DNA from: Winogradskyella epiphytica
Lineage (GTDB): Bacteria; Bacteroidota; Bacteroidia; Flavobacteriales; Flavobacteriaceae
NCBI RefSeq assembly: GCF_003217215.1
Contig: NZ_QJTD01000001.1
Coordinates: 1,154,876-1,218,875, forward strand
Direction: 5' to 3'
Length of the DNA stretch: 64,000 nucleotides
In this document: positions 35,292 to 46,540 of the stretch, piece after piece
How the letters are laid out: every line of letters begins with the position of its first letter
Numbering within the stretch: position 1 is the stretch's first letter
Notes under the pieces: model-generated
Seen by the model: only the letters and a program-made list of their open reading frames with translations
Told to the model about the DNA's origin: nothing
The model's database searches: none
Position numbers and translations under genes: made by a program

Positions 35292-37598
35292 ATGAGCAAA
35301 CAAAGCAAACGTTTAGAAGCCTTATTATATCACGCCAAACCAACTCCTGGTAAAATTAAAGTCGTACCTACAAAAAAATATGCATCTCAGCGCGACTTAT
35401 CTTTGGCCTATTCTCCGGGTGTAGCAGAGCCATGTTTAGAAATTGAAAAAGACATTAATAATGTCTATAAATATACAGCAAAAGGAAATTTAGTAGCCGT
35501 CATTTCCAATGGAACAGCCGTTTTAGGATTGGGAAATATTGGACCTGAAGCTTCTAAGCCTGTCATGGAAGGTAAAGGTTTACTCTTTAAAATATTTGCT
35601 GATATCGATGTGTTTGATATAGAAATAGACACAGAAGATGTTGAAGAATTTATTGCTACAGTTAAGCATATCGCTCCAACCTTTGGAGGTATAAATCTTG
35701 AAGATATCAAAGCTCCTGAAGCTTTTGAAATTGAAAGACGATTAAAAGACGAATTAGATATTCCTGTAATGCACGACGATCAGCACGGTACAGCGATTAT
35801 TTCTGCGGCAGCGTTATTGAATGCTTTAGAGCTAGCTGAAAAAAAGATTGAAGAGGCACAAATCGTTGTAAGTGGTGCTGGCGCTGCGGCAATCTCATGT
35901 ACGCGACTCTATCAAGCATTTGGAGCTAAGCGTGAGAATATTGTCATGTTAGATAGTAAAGGTGTGATTAGAGATGATAGAGATGATTTAAGCTCTCAGA
36001 AAGCCGAGTTTGCGACGCATCGTAAAATAGACACTTTAGCTGAAGCTATGGATAATGCCGATGTTTTTATTGGCTTATCACAACCAGATATAGTAACTCC
36101 AGAGATGTTAAAGTCAATGGCAGCTAACCCAATCGTGTTTGCTATGGCTAACCCAAATCCTGAAATTGGATATCAGCTTGCCGTTGATACACGAGAAGAT
36201 ATTATTATGGCAACGGGTCGTAGCGATCATCCAAACCAAGTAAATAATGTACTTGGATTTCCGTTTATCTTTAGAGGAGCTCTAGATGTTAGAGCCACAA
36301 AAATTAACGAAGCTATGAAGATGGCAGCGGTTAAAGCCTTATCTAATTTAGCTAAAGAAACCGTACCGGAGCAGGTGAATATCGCCTATTCTGAAACACG
36401 TCTCACCTTTGGTAGAGATTATATTATTCCAAAACCGTTTGATCCACGTTTAATTTCTGAAGTACCACCAGCTGTGGCGAAAGCGGCTATGGAAAGTGGT
36501 GTTGCTAAAGAACCTATTGAAGATTGGGATCGTTATAAAAATTCATTATTAGAACGATTAGGTTCGGACAATAAACTGGTTCGAATGTTGTTAAGCAGAG
36601 CTAAAACCAACCCAAAACGAGTGGTTTTTGCTGAAGCTGATCAATTAGACGTTCTAAAAGCAGCACAAATTGCCCATGATGAAGAGATGGCTATTCCTAT
36701 TTTATTAGGACGAAAAGAAACCATTCTCGAATTGATGGAAGAAATTGAATTCGATGATGACGTACAAATTATAGATCCAAAATCGGACGAAGAATCTGAT
36801 CGTAAAAATCGTTACGCTACGGCTTATTGGGAAAAGTGTAAACGACAAGGTGTAACGATGTATTCAGCAGAAAAGAAAATGCGAGAGCGTAATTACTTTG
36901 CGGCAATGATGGTAAATGAAGGAGATGCTGATGCTTTAGTAACAGGATATTCTCGTAATTATCCGTCTGTAGTAAAACCTATGCTCGAGCTCATTGGTAT
37001 GGCCGATGGCGTTAATAGAGTAGCTACCACAAATGTGATGATTACCCAACGTGGACCTATGTTTTTAAGTGATACGGCCATTAATATCGATCCAACTGCT
37101 AAGGATTTGGCGAAAATTGCTCGTATGACTTCTAGAATTACAAGGATGTTCGGTATAGAACCTGTGACAGCAATGATTTCTTACTCTAACTTTGGCTCAT
37201 CAGATCATCCTAATTCAGCAAAAGTAAGAGAGGCTGTAGAGTATTTGCATAAAGCCTATCCAGAAATGATTGTGGATGGTGAAATTCAAAGTGACTTTGC
37301 CTTAAATTCCAAAATGCTTCAAGATATATTCCCTTTTTCTAAGTTAGCAGGACGTAAAGTGAATACCCTTATTTTTCCTAATCTAGATTCTGCAAATATC
37401 ACTTATAAGTTGCTGAAAGAGTTAAATCAAGCGGATTCTATAGGGCCAATTATGATGGGCATGAATAAACCTGTGCATATTTTACAGTTAGGGGCTAGTG
37501 TTGATGAGATCGTAAACATGACGGCTATTGCGGTTATTGATGCTCAGCAAAGAGAGCAAGCTAGAAAACGATTTAAAATTCGCAGTCAGACCGAATAG
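35292..37598 (+). CDS. maeB: NADP-dependent malic enzyme with phosphotransacetylase-like domain
   Basis: This 768-residue MaeB-type fusion has a malic enzyme part at about 1-410: YSPGVAEPC, VMHDDQHGTAI with metal-binding Asp residues, and VVSGAGAAAISCTRLY for the dinucleotide. The C-terminal part (about 430-768) resembles phosphate acetyltransferase (KRVVFAEADQ, NVMITQRGPMFLSDTAIN) and usually acts as a regulatory domain sensing acetyl-CoA. It decarboxylates malate to pyruvate with NADPH formation. It is monocistronic, with a terminator at 37645. Confidence 0.96.
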   Translation: MSKQSKRLEALLYHAKPTPGKIKVVPTKKYASQRDLSLAYSPGVAEPCLEIEKDINNVYKYTAKGNLVAVISNGTAVLGLGNIGPEASKPVMEGKGLLFKIFADIDVFDIEIDTEDVEEFIATVKHIAPTFGGINLEDIKAPEAFEIERRLKDELDIPVMHDDQHGTAIISAAALLNALELAEKKIEEAQIVVSGAGAAAISCTRLYQAFGAKRENIVMLDSKGVIRDDRDDLSSQKAEFATHRKIDTLAEAMDNADVFIGLSQPDIVTPEMLKSMAANPIVFAMANPNPEIGYQLAVDTREDIIMATGRSDHPNQVNNVLGFPFIFRGALDVRATKINEAMKMAAVKALSNLAKETVPEQVNIAYSETRLTFGRDYIIPKPFDPRLISEVPPAVAKAAMESGVAKEPIEDWDRYKNSLLERLGSDNKLVRMLLSRAKTNPKRVVFAEADQLDVLKAAQIAHDEEMAIPILLGRKETILELMEEIEFDDDVQIIDPKSDEESDRKNRYATAYWEKCKRQGVTMYSAEKKMRERNYFAAMMVNEGDADALVTGYSRNYPSVVKPMLELIGMADGVNRVATTNVMITQRGPMFLSDTAINIDPTAKDLAKIARMTSRITRMFGIEPVTAMISYSNFGSSDHPNSAKVREAVEYLHKAYPEMIVDGEIQSDFALNSKMLQDIFPFSKLAGRKVNTLIFPNLDSANITYKLLKELNQADSIGPIMMGMNKPVHILQLGASVDEIVNMTAIAVIDAQQREQARKRFKIRSQTE

Positions 37599-37644
37599 TT
37601 GTGACTAATTAAGAAATAAGGTTATTTATAAAAAACAAATTAAA

Positions 37645-37690
37645 AAATCAGGTTGTACATTCATAATAATAGTATAACCTGATTTCTTTT
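37645..37690 (+). terminator. Terminator after the malic enzyme gene
   Basis: The stem AAATCAGGTTGTAC/GTATAACCTGATTT has one mismatch and a loop of about 13 nt, with a following CTTTTT. It starts about 47 nt after the stop codon. Confidence 0.75.
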
Positions 37691-37852
37691 TAGAGCTTTT
37701 CCTTAAAACGAATGATAATGACTAAGACCTTCCTCAAGAGCATTATTAATTCTTCAATATGCTAAAAAGGGAATTGCCGTTTATAACCTGACTTACAGTC
37801 TATGTAATGAAAATAATTTTATTACATTTGGTTTTTTAACTTTTCGTTATAC

Positions 37853-38434
37853 ATGATTACACATATAGAGGGCAAACTTGTTGAAAAAAATCCGACAGAC
37901 GTTGTGATAGATTGCAATGGTGTTGGCTATTTTATTAATATATCGCTTCATACTTTTGCTCAAATTCCTGATCAAGAAAACTTGAAGTTATATACCTATC
38001 TCCACGTAAGAGAGGATGCTCAAAGTCTATATGGATTCTCATCTAAATCAGAACGTGAAATATTTAAATTATTAATTTCTGTTAGTGGTATTGGAACGAA
38101 TACTGCACGTACCATGTTGTCATCTTTAAGTCCAGATCAAATTAAGGAAGGTATTGCCGGAGGTGATGTCGCATTGATTCAAAGCGTGAAAGGAATAGGT
38201 ATAAAAACAGCCCAACGTGTTATCATTGACCTAAAGGATAAAGTGTTAAAAGTATACGGATTAGATGAACTTTCTATAACAACAAACAATACAGGCAAAG
38301 ATGAAGCGTTATCTGCTTTAGACGTTTTAGGATTTAATAAAAAACAATCCGAAAAAGTTGTTGAAAAAATACTACAAACCCAACCAGATGCTAGTGTAGA
38401 GCAAATTATTAAAGAAGCTCTTAAAAACTTATGA
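37853..38434 (+). CDS. ruvA: Holliday junction DNA-binding protein RuvA
   Basis: The 193 residues have the RuvA architecture: an N-terminal OB fold (MITHIEGKLVEKNPTDVVIDCNGVGY), tandem helix-hairpin-helix motifs (LISVSGIGTNTARTML; VKGIGIKTAQRVIIDLKDK) and a C-terminal three-helix domain that contacts RuvB (DEALSALDVLGFNKKQSEK). It targets RuvB to junctions. Its stop codon overlaps the sprA start by 4 nt, so the two are translationally coupled. Confidence 0.97.
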   Translation: MITHIEGKLVEKNPTDVVIDCNGVGYFINISLHTFAQIPDQENLKLYTYLHVREDAQSLYGFSSKSEREIFKLLISVSGIGTNTARTMLSSLSPDQIKEGIAGGDVALIQSVKGIGIKTAQRVIIDLKDKVLKVYGLDELSITTNNTGKDEALSALDVLGFNKKQSEKVVEKILQTQPDASVEQIIKEALKNL

Positions 38435-41400
38435 TGCAATTGAATAAAACTCTCCAAAAGCCACGCTTTTCGTTTAGATATTTCTTCATATTAGCTTTTG
38501 TTATGCTAATGGGCAATGCTGCATTTGCTCAAGAACCCGAAACAGAACAGGACTCAACAAAAACAACTTATGCTCTTGGTAAGCTCAATATGCCTAACCC
38601 AAGTAGTATTGTTTCAAAATACACATACGACCCTATTTTAGATCGTTATCTCTACACGGAGAAAATAGGTGGTTTTAATATCAAACACCCTTTAATTTTA
38701 ACGCCAGAAGAGTTTCAGGAACTTGTTTTACAAGAAAAACTTAAGGACTATTATAAGCGAATGGCAGATGCCGCTGCTGGACAAAAAGAAGGTTCAGAAG
38801 AAGATCAGAAGAATTTATTACCTGAGTTTTACGTTGATTCGGGATTATTTGAAAGCATCTTTGGTGGCAACACGATTAATGTGGTTCCTCAAGGTTCGGT
38901 AGAAGTCGATTTAGGGGTGCTTTTTTCTAAACAAGACAACCCTTCGTTTTCACCAAGAAATAGAACAAATTTCACTTTCGATTTTGATCAAAGAATTAGT
39001 TTAAGCCTTTTAGGTAAAGTAGGAACGAGACTTCAGGTTACAGCGAATTATGATACTGAAGCAACCTTCGATTTTCAACAAGTTGTAAAATTAGAATACA
39101 CGCCAACGGAAGATGATATCATCCGAAAAATTGAAGTTGGTAATGTGAATATGCCACTTAACAGTTCACTTATAACTGGGGCACAAAGTCTTTTTGGGGT
39201 TAAAACCGAATTACAATTTGGTAAAACTAGAGTCACAGCTGTATTTTCTGAACAACAATCACAGTCAAAGTCTGTCGTTGCAGAAGGAGGAGGAACTGTT
39301 GAAGAATTCGAATTCTATGCGAGAGATTATGACGAAAATAGGCACTTTTTCTTAGCACAGTACTTTAGAGAAACCTATGATAAGGCCTTAATGCAATATC
39401 CTTTTATTGATAACCAAGGTCTTCAAATTACACGAGTAGAAGTTTGGGTAACCAATAGAAACAACCAAACAGAAAATGTTAGAAACATCGTTGCGTTTCA
39501 AGATTTAGGGGAATCTAAACCAGAAAATATTGGACTTAGTCCATTGCCAGGCGGTTTTGTAAATAATCCAGGTGCCAGACCAAGTAACAAAAACAATGAT
39601 TTTGATCCAACTAATATTGGTGGTCCTGGTTCTTTATTAACCAATCAAGTTAGAAATATAACTTCAGTTCAAGCCGGAATCAACGTGCCAGTAAATGAAG
39701 GTTTTGATTATGGTAAATTAGAATCTGCAAGAAAATTACGTGAAGGGCAAGAATATGTTTTAAACTCAAAATTAGGTTATATCTCTTTAAACCAACGTCT
39801 ACTTAATGACGAAGTTTTAGCGGTTGCCTTCCAATATACTATTGGAGGGGAAGTGTTTCAAGTAGGAGAGTTTGCTAATGATGGTGTAGATGCGACAAAT
39901 GTTGATAATTCATCAGGAAACGAGGTGGTAAATAATCAGAGTTTAGTAACCAAAATGCTGAAGAGTGCAGTTACTTCTGTAGATCAGCCTATTTGGGATT
40001 TAATGATGAAGAATATCTACGACACGGGAGCCTATCAGTTAAGTCCTGAGGATTTCAAACTTAATATATTCTATACAGAATCGTCCCCTCTAAACTATAT
40101 AAAACCTGTTGAAGGGACTACTTTCCCACCATTTGATAATAACACACCAAATAACAGTGATGACACGGAAATTAGTGAGACACCATTAATTAGACTTTTT
40201 CATTTAGACCGACTCAATTTTAATAACGACCCTCAAGAACGAGGTGATGGTTTCTTTGATTATGTTGAAGGGGTTACTGTATTATCGCAAAACGGAAAAA
40301 TTATATTTACTAAAACAGAACCTTTTGGACGATATTTATTCGATGTTTTAGATGATGATGGAAATCCAAATAATAACGATTCAGATTACCAACAAGATAC
40401 ATACACCAACCCTAACCAAGAGAAATACGTTTACGATTTACTTTATAAAACCACAAAAACCCAAGCTTTAGACCAAGCAGAAAAAAACAAATTCCAAATC
40501 AAAGGACGTTTTAAAAGTAGTGGTGGAGATGCCGGTATTCCTATTGGAGCTTTTAATGTACCTAGAGGTTCAGTAAGAGTTACAGCTGGTGGTCGTCAAC
40601 TTGTAGAAGGTATTGATTATACGGTAAACTATCAATTAGGTCGCGTAGAGATTTTAGACGAAGCTTTGAAAGCATCAAATACACCAATTAATGTTTCTGT
40701 TGAAAACAATGCGGTATTTGGTCAGCAAACTAAACGTTTTACAGGAGTTAACGTAGAGCATCAATTCAATGAGAATTTTGTGCTTGGAGCAACGTTATTA
40801 AATCTTAACGAGCGCCCAATAACGCAGAAAGCAAATTTCAATTCTGAACCTATAAACAATACAATTTTTGGCTTCAATGGAAACTATTCAACAGAAGTTC
40901 CATTCTTAACACGAATGGTAAATAAGTTGCCGAACATTGATACAGATGTGCCATCTAACCTTTCCGTGAGAGGTGAGTTTGCTTATTTAATGCCTGGAGC
41001 ATCAAAAGGTGCAGACTTTAATGGTGAAGCTACAGCGTATATTGATGACTTTGAAGGAACGCAAGGAGCTATAGATTTAATGAGTCCGTTATCTTGGACA
41101 CTTTCAAGTAGACCGTTAACTGTTAATGGTGTAAGTGAAAATGACCCAATCAACGATATTGGAATTCAAAATGGCTATGGAAGAGCTATGTTGAATTGGT
41201 ATACAATAGACCCTATATTTTACAGTAGTCAACGTCCAGGTGGTATAACCGATGATGACGTTTCAGACTTATACACAAGACGCGTATTTATAGAAGAAAT
41301 ATTCCCTCAAGTAGATATAGTTCAAGGACAATCTTCAGTAATCAATACTTTAGACTTAGCCTATTATCCTACAGAACGCGGTCCATATAATTTCGACCCG

Positions 41401-44400
41401 AATGCAGCAAATGGAGCGCCATTAAATCCAAATACAAGTTGGGCTGGTATTACGCGAGCTATTACAACTACAGATTTTGAACAAGCCAACGTGGAGTATA
41501 TCGAGTTTTGGGTTCAAGATCCATTCTTAGATAACCCATCAAGCACAGGTGGTAAACTATTTGTTAACTTAGGTAATATCTCTGAAGATATATTAAAGGA
41601 TGGTAAAAAGCAGTTTGAAAATGGATTGCCTCCAGATGGAGACGTATCTAGTTTAGCAAGGACAGATTTTGGTGGTGTAGTGCCACAAAACCAATCATTG
41701 ATATATACCTTTGGTACCACAGGCGCAGAAAGAGCAAATCAGGATGTAGGTTTTGATGGCTTTAATGATGAAGAAGAAATATTAGAGTTTGGAGCTCAAT
41801 TTGGTGATGATCCATCTAATGATAACTATACGTATTATTTAAATACAGATGGAAATATTTTTGATCGTTATAAAAAGTACAATGGTGTAGAGGGGAATAC
41901 TCCTGATACCTTCACCGATACTAATAGAGGTTCAACGACACAACCAGATGTTGAGGATATCAATAGAGATAATACCATGAATACTATTGATAGTTATTTT
42001 GAGTACGAAATAGATATTAAGCCTTCTGCTCTTAATATGGCAAACCCTCAAATTAATGACATTAAAGAACGAACGGTAACTCTTCCAAACGGTAATCAAA
42101 GAGATGTTAAATGGTATCAATTTAGAATTCCAATCAATGAGGAAACACAACGTGTTGGTGGAATAACTGATATCCGTTCAGTACGTTTTGCGCGATTATA
42201 TGTTTCAGATTTCGTAGAAAAAACCGTGTTGCGTTTTGCTACATTAGATTTAGTTCGAAGCGATTGGAGACGATATACACAAGATTTAGATAACGACCCA
42301 ACGAATAATAGTTCGAATGTTGAATTCAATGTTGGTATTGTTGGAGTTCAAGAAAATGATGGAAATTATGTGATTCCGCCTGGAGTTGAGCGTGAAGAAT
42401 TAAACAATAACAATAATATTATTAGGCAAAATGAACAATCACTTGTTTTGCAAGCTTGTGAATTAGAGCCAACAGATTCAAAAGGCGTGTTTAAAAATAT
42501 TAATTTAGACATGCGTCGATATAAAAAGCTGCGTATGTTCTTACATGCTCAAGCACAGGAAGGACAAACACTTCAAGAAGGAGAAATGGTTGCCTTTATT
42601 AGACTGGGTAGTGATTTTACTCAAAATTACTATCAAGTAGAAGTGCCATTATTGCCGACAGATTTAGTTAGTGGAGGTTCTATTGAAGAGCGCGTTTGGC
42701 CGGCAGTGAATGAGATTAACTTGCCATTAGAAGTGCTACAACAGATTAAAGCTAAGGGTATTTTTGATCAGTCATTGTCTAATTTAGACCCTACTTTTTA
42801 TGATGTTGTTGATGGTCAGTTAAGTGAAGTGCCTGTCGCGGAGTTTGCACCATTACCAACAGGTCAGCAACGTGTGGCTATTAAAGGAAATCCTAATTTT
42901 GGAGATATTAGAGTGCTTATGGTTGGCGTGAAAAACTCTGGTATTACAGGATTAAATTCCTGTGGTGAAGTATGGTTTAACGAATTACGTATGTCTGAAT
43001 TAGATAATGAAGGTGGTTGGGCAGCTGTAGTGAGTATGGATTCTAATATTGCAGATTTTGCTGATGTAAGTGCTACAGGAAGACGAAGCACTATAGGCTT
43101 TGGAGGTATTGAACAAGGACCAAACGAACGTAATCTAGAAGACGTACAACAATATGATGTTGTAACAAACTTGCAGTTAGGGCAATTACTACCAAAAAAA
43201 TGGGGACTTCAAGTACCTTTTAATTATGCGCAAAGTGAGGAATTAGTTACACCTAAATTCGATAGATTTTATAACGACCTTACGTTAGATTCAAGATTAG
43301 ATGCTGCTAGCTCAAGTGAAGAAGAAGAGCGAATAAGAGTACAGTCTGAAGATTATACAAAACGGAAGAGCATCAATTTTATAGGAGTTAGAAAACAGAG
43401 AACTGGAGACGAAAAAGAGCGTTTTTATGATGTAGAAAATCTAACATTTAACTACTCTTACAATAAAGTAGAGCATCGCGATTTTGAAATAGAAAATGCA
43501 TTAGATCAAAATGTAAGGGCGGGTGTTAACTATAATTATGCTTTTGAACCGTTGAAATTGGAACCATTCAAAAAGAATGATTCACTGTTTACAGGTAAAT
43601 ATTGGAAAATTTTAAAAGATTTTAATCTCAACTTATTGCCTTCAAGTTTCTCTGTAAATACAGATATTAATAGACAGTTTAGCAAGCAGAAATTTAGAGA
43701 GGTAGAATTAGGAGGATCTAATATTGGTATTGAAGAATTATACCGAAGAAATTATACTTTCGATTTTCAGTATACTATAAATTACAACCTTACCGACGCA
43801 TTAAATTTAAATTTCACGGCCGCTAATACAAATATTGTACGTAATTATTTTATTGACGATCGCATCAACGGACTGCAGGATCCAGAGCTTAATGTTTGGG
43901 ATGGTTTCTTTGATTTTGGAGATCCTAATTTTCAAACTCAACAACTCCAGTTAAATTATGAATTACCGTTATATAAGATACCAGCATTAAGTTTTTTAAG
44001 AACAACTTATGCATATAATGGTGCTTTTCAATGGCAAAAAGGATCAGATTTGAATGAAGGCCTTGTTTTAGATGGTAACACCTATAACTTAGGACACTCA
44101 ATTCAGAATTCTAATACACATAATATTAACTCAACCCTTAATATGGAAACCCTTTATAAGACCTTAGGCTTGGTTAAAAAAGGCAATCAAAAAGGGAGAG
44201 CAAGATCGAGAACTGTAGCAACAAGGCGTTCAGCTACACCTGAAGCTCAAAACGAAGAGAATAAATCAAGTGCAGGAGAGAAAGCGGTTAATACGTTGAT
44301 TGACGTAGTAACAATGGTTAAAAGAATCCAATTTGGGTATACAGAAAATAATGGGACATTCCTTCCAGGTTATTTGCCAACCCCTGGATTTATTGGAACT

Positions 44401-45678
44401 TTAAGACCAACCTTCGGTTATACTTTCGGGAGTCAACAAGATATTAGAAGTATAGTTGCTAGTAATGGATGGTTAACGACTTTCCCAGATTTTAATCAAC
44501 AATATACAGAAGTTCAAAATACAAGTCTTGATTATTCGGTGAATTTAGAACCGATGAGAGATCTTAAAATCGATTTAACGGGTAATAGAACTTATGCAGA
44601 AAATGTATCTGAAAGTTTTAGGGCAATTGATACTAATGGCGATGGATTAAGTAATGAATATGAAGATTTAATCACCAATTCTTTCGGTAACTTTAATATT
44701 TCAACCGCATTAATTAGAACAGCTTTTAGTAAGAGTGACGAAAATCACTCAGATGCCTTTAATGATTTTAGAGCGAACCGATTAGTTATAGCGAATCGTT
44801 TAGCAAGAGAGTTTTACGGCTCAACACCATACAACCTTGATGCGGAAGGCTACCCTGAAGGATTCGGTAAAAACAGTCAGCGTGTTTTGTTACCAGCATT
44901 CTTAGCGGCTTATCAAGGATCTGATCCGGAGAAAATAAGCACGGGTGCTTTTAGAGATGTCCCAATTCCAAACTGGACGTTGAAGTACACAGGGTTAATG
45001 AAACTACCTTGGTTTAAAAACACCTTCAGACGTTTCTCTGTTCAACATGGCTACAGATCTCGATATACAATAAACCAGTTTAGAACCAACTTAGATTTTA
45101 ATGAGTTTGATAAAGACTTAGGTTATAACTCACCTGCAAATGAAGATGCCTTAGATCAAGCAGGTAACTTTAAGAGCAGAACGCTTTTTAGTAATATCAA
45201 CTTGGAAGAACAGTTTAGTCCATTAATTCGTTTAGATTTTGAAATGAAGAATTCTATTAAGGTCTTAGCTGAGATAAAAACTGATCGACTTCTCTCACTG
45301 AGTTTTGATAATAATTTAATGACCGAAATCCAAGGAAAAGAATACACCTTAGGTCTAGGTTACCGTATTAAGGACTTAAGAATTCGTTCACAATTGGCAG
45401 GGCCAAAGCAAATCATTAAAAGTGATTTAAACATGAGAGCCGATGTTTCTGTAAGAGATAATAAAACTATTATCAGATATTTAGATCTAGAAAATAATCA
45501 GATTACAGCAGGTCAAACAATTTGGGGACTAAAATACTCGGCGGATTATGCCTTTAGTAAAAACTTAACGGCCATTTTCTATTTCGATTATACGTTCTCA
45601 GATTTCGCGATATCAACATCCTTCCCTCAAACATCAGTGAGGTCAGGAATAACGTTACGTTATAATTTCGGGAATTAA
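38431..45678 (+). CDS. sprA: Type IX secretion translocon protein SprA
   Basis: At 2415 residues this is a typical SprA, the giant outer-membrane barrel through which type IX secretion substrates pass; it is also needed for gliding. The signal peptide ends around NAAFAQ (residues 28-34). The body holds long beta-rich stretches with repeated aromatic/charged strands, blocks such as FNPGARPSNK-like loops and AYIDDFEGTQGAIDL, and a C-terminal strand ending in RYNFGN. ATG codons occur at 38431 and 38434; both give the same signal. The gene overlaps ruvA and is followed by gcvH. Confidence 0.97.
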   Translation: MMQLNKTLQKPRFSFRYFFILAFVMLMGNAAFAQEPETEQDSTKTTYALGKLNMPNPSSIVSKYTYDPILDRYLYTEKIGGFNIKHPLILTPEEFQELVLQEKLKDYYKRMADAAAGQKEGSEEDQKNLLPEFYVDSGLFESIFGGNTINVVPQGSVEVDLGVLFSKQDNPSFSPRNRTNFTFDFDQRISLSLLGKVGTRLQVTANYDTEATFDFQQVVKLEYTPTEDDIIRKIEVGNVNMPLNSSLITGAQSLFGVKTELQFGKTRVTAVFSEQQSQSKSVVAEGGGTVEEFEFYARDYDENRHFFLAQYFRETYDKALMQYPFIDNQGLQITRVEVWVTNRNNQTENVRNIVAFQDLGESKPENIGLSPLPGGFVNNPGARPSNKNNDFDPTNIGGPGSLLTNQVRNITSVQAGINVPVNEGFDYGKLESARKLREGQEYVLNSKLGYISLNQRLLNDEVLAVAFQYTIGGEVFQVGEFANDGVDATNVDNSSGNEVVNNQSLVTKMLKSAVTSVDQPIWDLMMKNIYDTGAYQLSPEDFKLNIFYTESSPLNYIKPVEGTTFPPFDNNTPNNSDDTEISETPLIRLFHLDRLNFNNDPQERGDGFFDYVEGVTVLSQNGKIIFTKTEPFGRYLFDVLDDDGNPNNNDSDYQQDTYTNPNQEKYVYDLLYKTTKTQALDQAEKNKFQIKGRFKSSGGDAGIPIGAFNVPRGSVRVTAGGRQLVEGIDYTVNYQLGRVEILDEALKASNTPINVSVENNAVFGQQTKRFTGVNVEHQFNENFVLGATLLNLNERPITQKANFNSEPINNTIFGFNGNYSTEVPFLTRMVNKLPNIDTDVPSNLSVRGEFAYLMPGASKGADFNGEATAYIDDFEGTQGAIDLMSPLSWTLSSRPLTVNGVSENDPINDIGIQNGYGRAMLNWYTIDPIFYSSQRPGGITDDDVSDLYTRRVFIEEIFPQVDIVQGQSSVINTLDLAYYPTERGPYNFDPNAANGAPLNPNTSWAGITRAITTTDFEQANVEYIEFWVQDPFLDNPSSTGGKLFVNLGNISEDILKDGKKQFENGLPPDGDVSSLARTDFGGVVPQNQSLIYTFGTTGAERANQDVGFDGFNDEEEILEFGAQFGDDPSNDNYTYYLNTDGNIFDRYKKYNGVEGNTPDTFTDTNRGSTTQPDVEDINRDNTMNTIDSYFEYEIDIKPSALNMANPQINDIKERTVTLPNGNQRDVKWYQFRIPINEETQRVGGITDIRSVRFARLYVSDFVEKTVLRFATLDLVRSDWRRYTQDLDNDPTNNSSNVEFNVGIVGVQENDGNYVIPPGVEREELNNNNNIIRQNEQSLVLQACELEPTDSKGVFKNINLDMRRYKKLRMFLHAQAQEGQTLQEGEMVAFIRLGSDFTQNYYQVEVPLLPTDLVSGGSIEERVWPAVNEINLPLEVLQQIKAKGIFDQSLSNLDPTFYDVVDGQLSEVPVAEFAPLPTGQQRVAIKGNPNFGDIRVLMVGVKNSGITGLNSCGEVWFNELRMSELDNEGGWAAVVSMDSNIADFADVSATGRRSTIGFGGIEQGPNERNLEDVQQYDVVTNLQLGQLLPKKWGLQVPFNYAQSEELVTPKFDRFYNDLTLDSRLDAASSSEEEERIRVQSEDYTKRKSINFIGVRKQRTGDEKERFYDVENLTFNYSYNKVEHRDFEIENALDQNVRAGVNYNYAFEPLKLEPFKKNDSLFTGKYWKILKDFNLNLLPSSFSVNTDINRQFSKQKFREVELGGSNIGIEELYRRNYTFDFQYTINYNLTDALNLNFTAANTNIVRNYFIDDRINGLQDPELNVWDGFFDFGDPNFQTQQLQLNYELPLYKIPALSFLRTTYAYNGAFQWQKGSDLNEGLVLDGNTYNLGHSIQNSNTHNINSTLNMETLYKTLGLVKKGNQKGRARSRTVATRRSATPEAQNEENKSSAGEKAVNTLIDVVTMVKRIQFGYTENNGTFLPGYLPTPGFIGTLRPTFGYTFGSQQDIRSIVASNGWLTTFPDFNQQYTEVQNTSLDYSVNLEPMRDLKIDLTGNRTYAENVSESFRAIDTNGDGLSNEYEDLITNSFGNFNISTALIRTAFSKSDENHSDAFNDFRANRLVIANRLAREFYGSTPYNLDAEGYPEGFGKNSQRVLLPAFLAAYQGSDPEKISTGAFRDVPIPNWTLKYTGLMKLPWFKNTFRRFSVQHGYRSRYTINQFRTNLDFNEFDKDLGYNSPANEDALDQAGNFKSRTLFSNINLEEQFSPLIRLDFEMKNSIKVLAEIKTDRLLSLSFDNNLMTEIQGKEYTLGLGYRIKDLRIRSQLAGPKQIIKSDLNMRADVSVRDNKTIIRYLDLENNQITAGQTIWGLKYSADYAFSKNLTAIFYFDYTFSDFAISTSFPQTSVRSGITLRYNFGN

Positions 45679-45739
45679 GTTTGAATTGAAGCTATTAAAA
45701 ATTTACATTTGTTGTTATTAATATAATCTCACATTTAAG

Positions 45740-46120
45740 ATGAATACACCATCAGAATTAAAGTACACTAAAGATCACGAATGGGTTAAGATCGAAGGCG
45801 ATATAGCAACCATTGGTATTACAGACTTTGCTCAAAGCGAGTTAGGGGATATTGTTTATGTTGAAGTAGATACTTTAGACGAAACTTTAGATATCGAAGA
45901 AGTCTTTGGAACTGTTGAAGCGGTAAAAACCGTTTCTGATTTATTTTTACCATTATCTGGAGAGATCGTTGAATTTAATGAGTCTTTAGAAGATGAGCCA
46001 GAAAAAGTAAACACAGATCCTTATGGAGACGGTTGGATGATTAAGTTGAAATTCTCTGATGCTTCTCAAATCGATAATTTATTATCTGCTGAAGACTATA
46101 AAGCACTTATAAGTGGTTAA
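45740..46120 (+). CDS. gcvH: Glycine cleavage system H protein
   Basis: The 126-residue lipoyl carrier protein has [13 protein letters not shown] at the N-terminus. The lipoylated Lys is at about 63 in [22 protein letters not shown], with a family-typical C-terminus. It shuttles the aminomethyl group between the P and T proteins; their genes are not in this window. The stop codon overlaps the following gene by 8 nt. Confidence 0.97.
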   Translation: MNTPSELKYTKDHEWVKIEGDIATIGITDFAQSELGDIVYVEVDTLDETLDIEEVFGTVEAVKTVSDLFLPLSGEIVEFNESLEDEPEKVNTDPYGDGWMIKLKFSDASQIDNLLSAEDYKALISG

Positions 46121-46475
46121 AAAATTGCTTTTACTAGTGTCTGTGGTATATACTTTGGCATTAGTTATTGCGAGTTTAATAACATTGAATGGAGTTCCAA
46201 GTTTAGGCTCCTCATTCGATGATAAGATATTTCATGTTGTAGCGTATATAGGGTTATCATTTTTATGGGTTTATTATTTTAAACCATTTAAAACGAAACA
46301 GATTCCTTATATTGTTTTCTTTGTTGTAGTTCTGCTAGGTTTTATCTTAGAATTATTACAGTACTATGTCAACCCAAATAGAACCTATGATACTTATGAT
46401 TTCATAGCTAATACAATAGGAGCTATTTTTGGTACGTTTATTGCAATTCAATTAAATGTCTTTAAATTAAAATAA
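46113..46475 (+). CDS. VanZ-like small membrane protein
   Basis: The 120-residue protein has four predicted membrane segments. The layout and the [21 protein letters not shown] and [18 protein letters not shown] segments fit the VanZ-like family. It starts at GTG inside the end of gcvH (8-nt overlap), so expression is coupled. Members of this family are linked with envelope traits such as teicoplanin tolerance elsewhere; the role in flavobacteria is unknown. Confidence 0.85.
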   Translation: MVKKLLLLVSVVYTLALVIASLITLNGVPSLGSSFDDKIFHVVAYIGLSFLWVYYFKPFKTKQIPYIVFFVVVLLGFILELLQYYVNPNRTYDTYDFIANTIGAIFGTFIAIQLNVFKLK

Positions 46476-46540
46476 ACCAAAGCCTTGTTTTTTTTGCTAT
46501 TATTTAGTTAAATTAGCACTGTTTTAATAAACATAAAAAT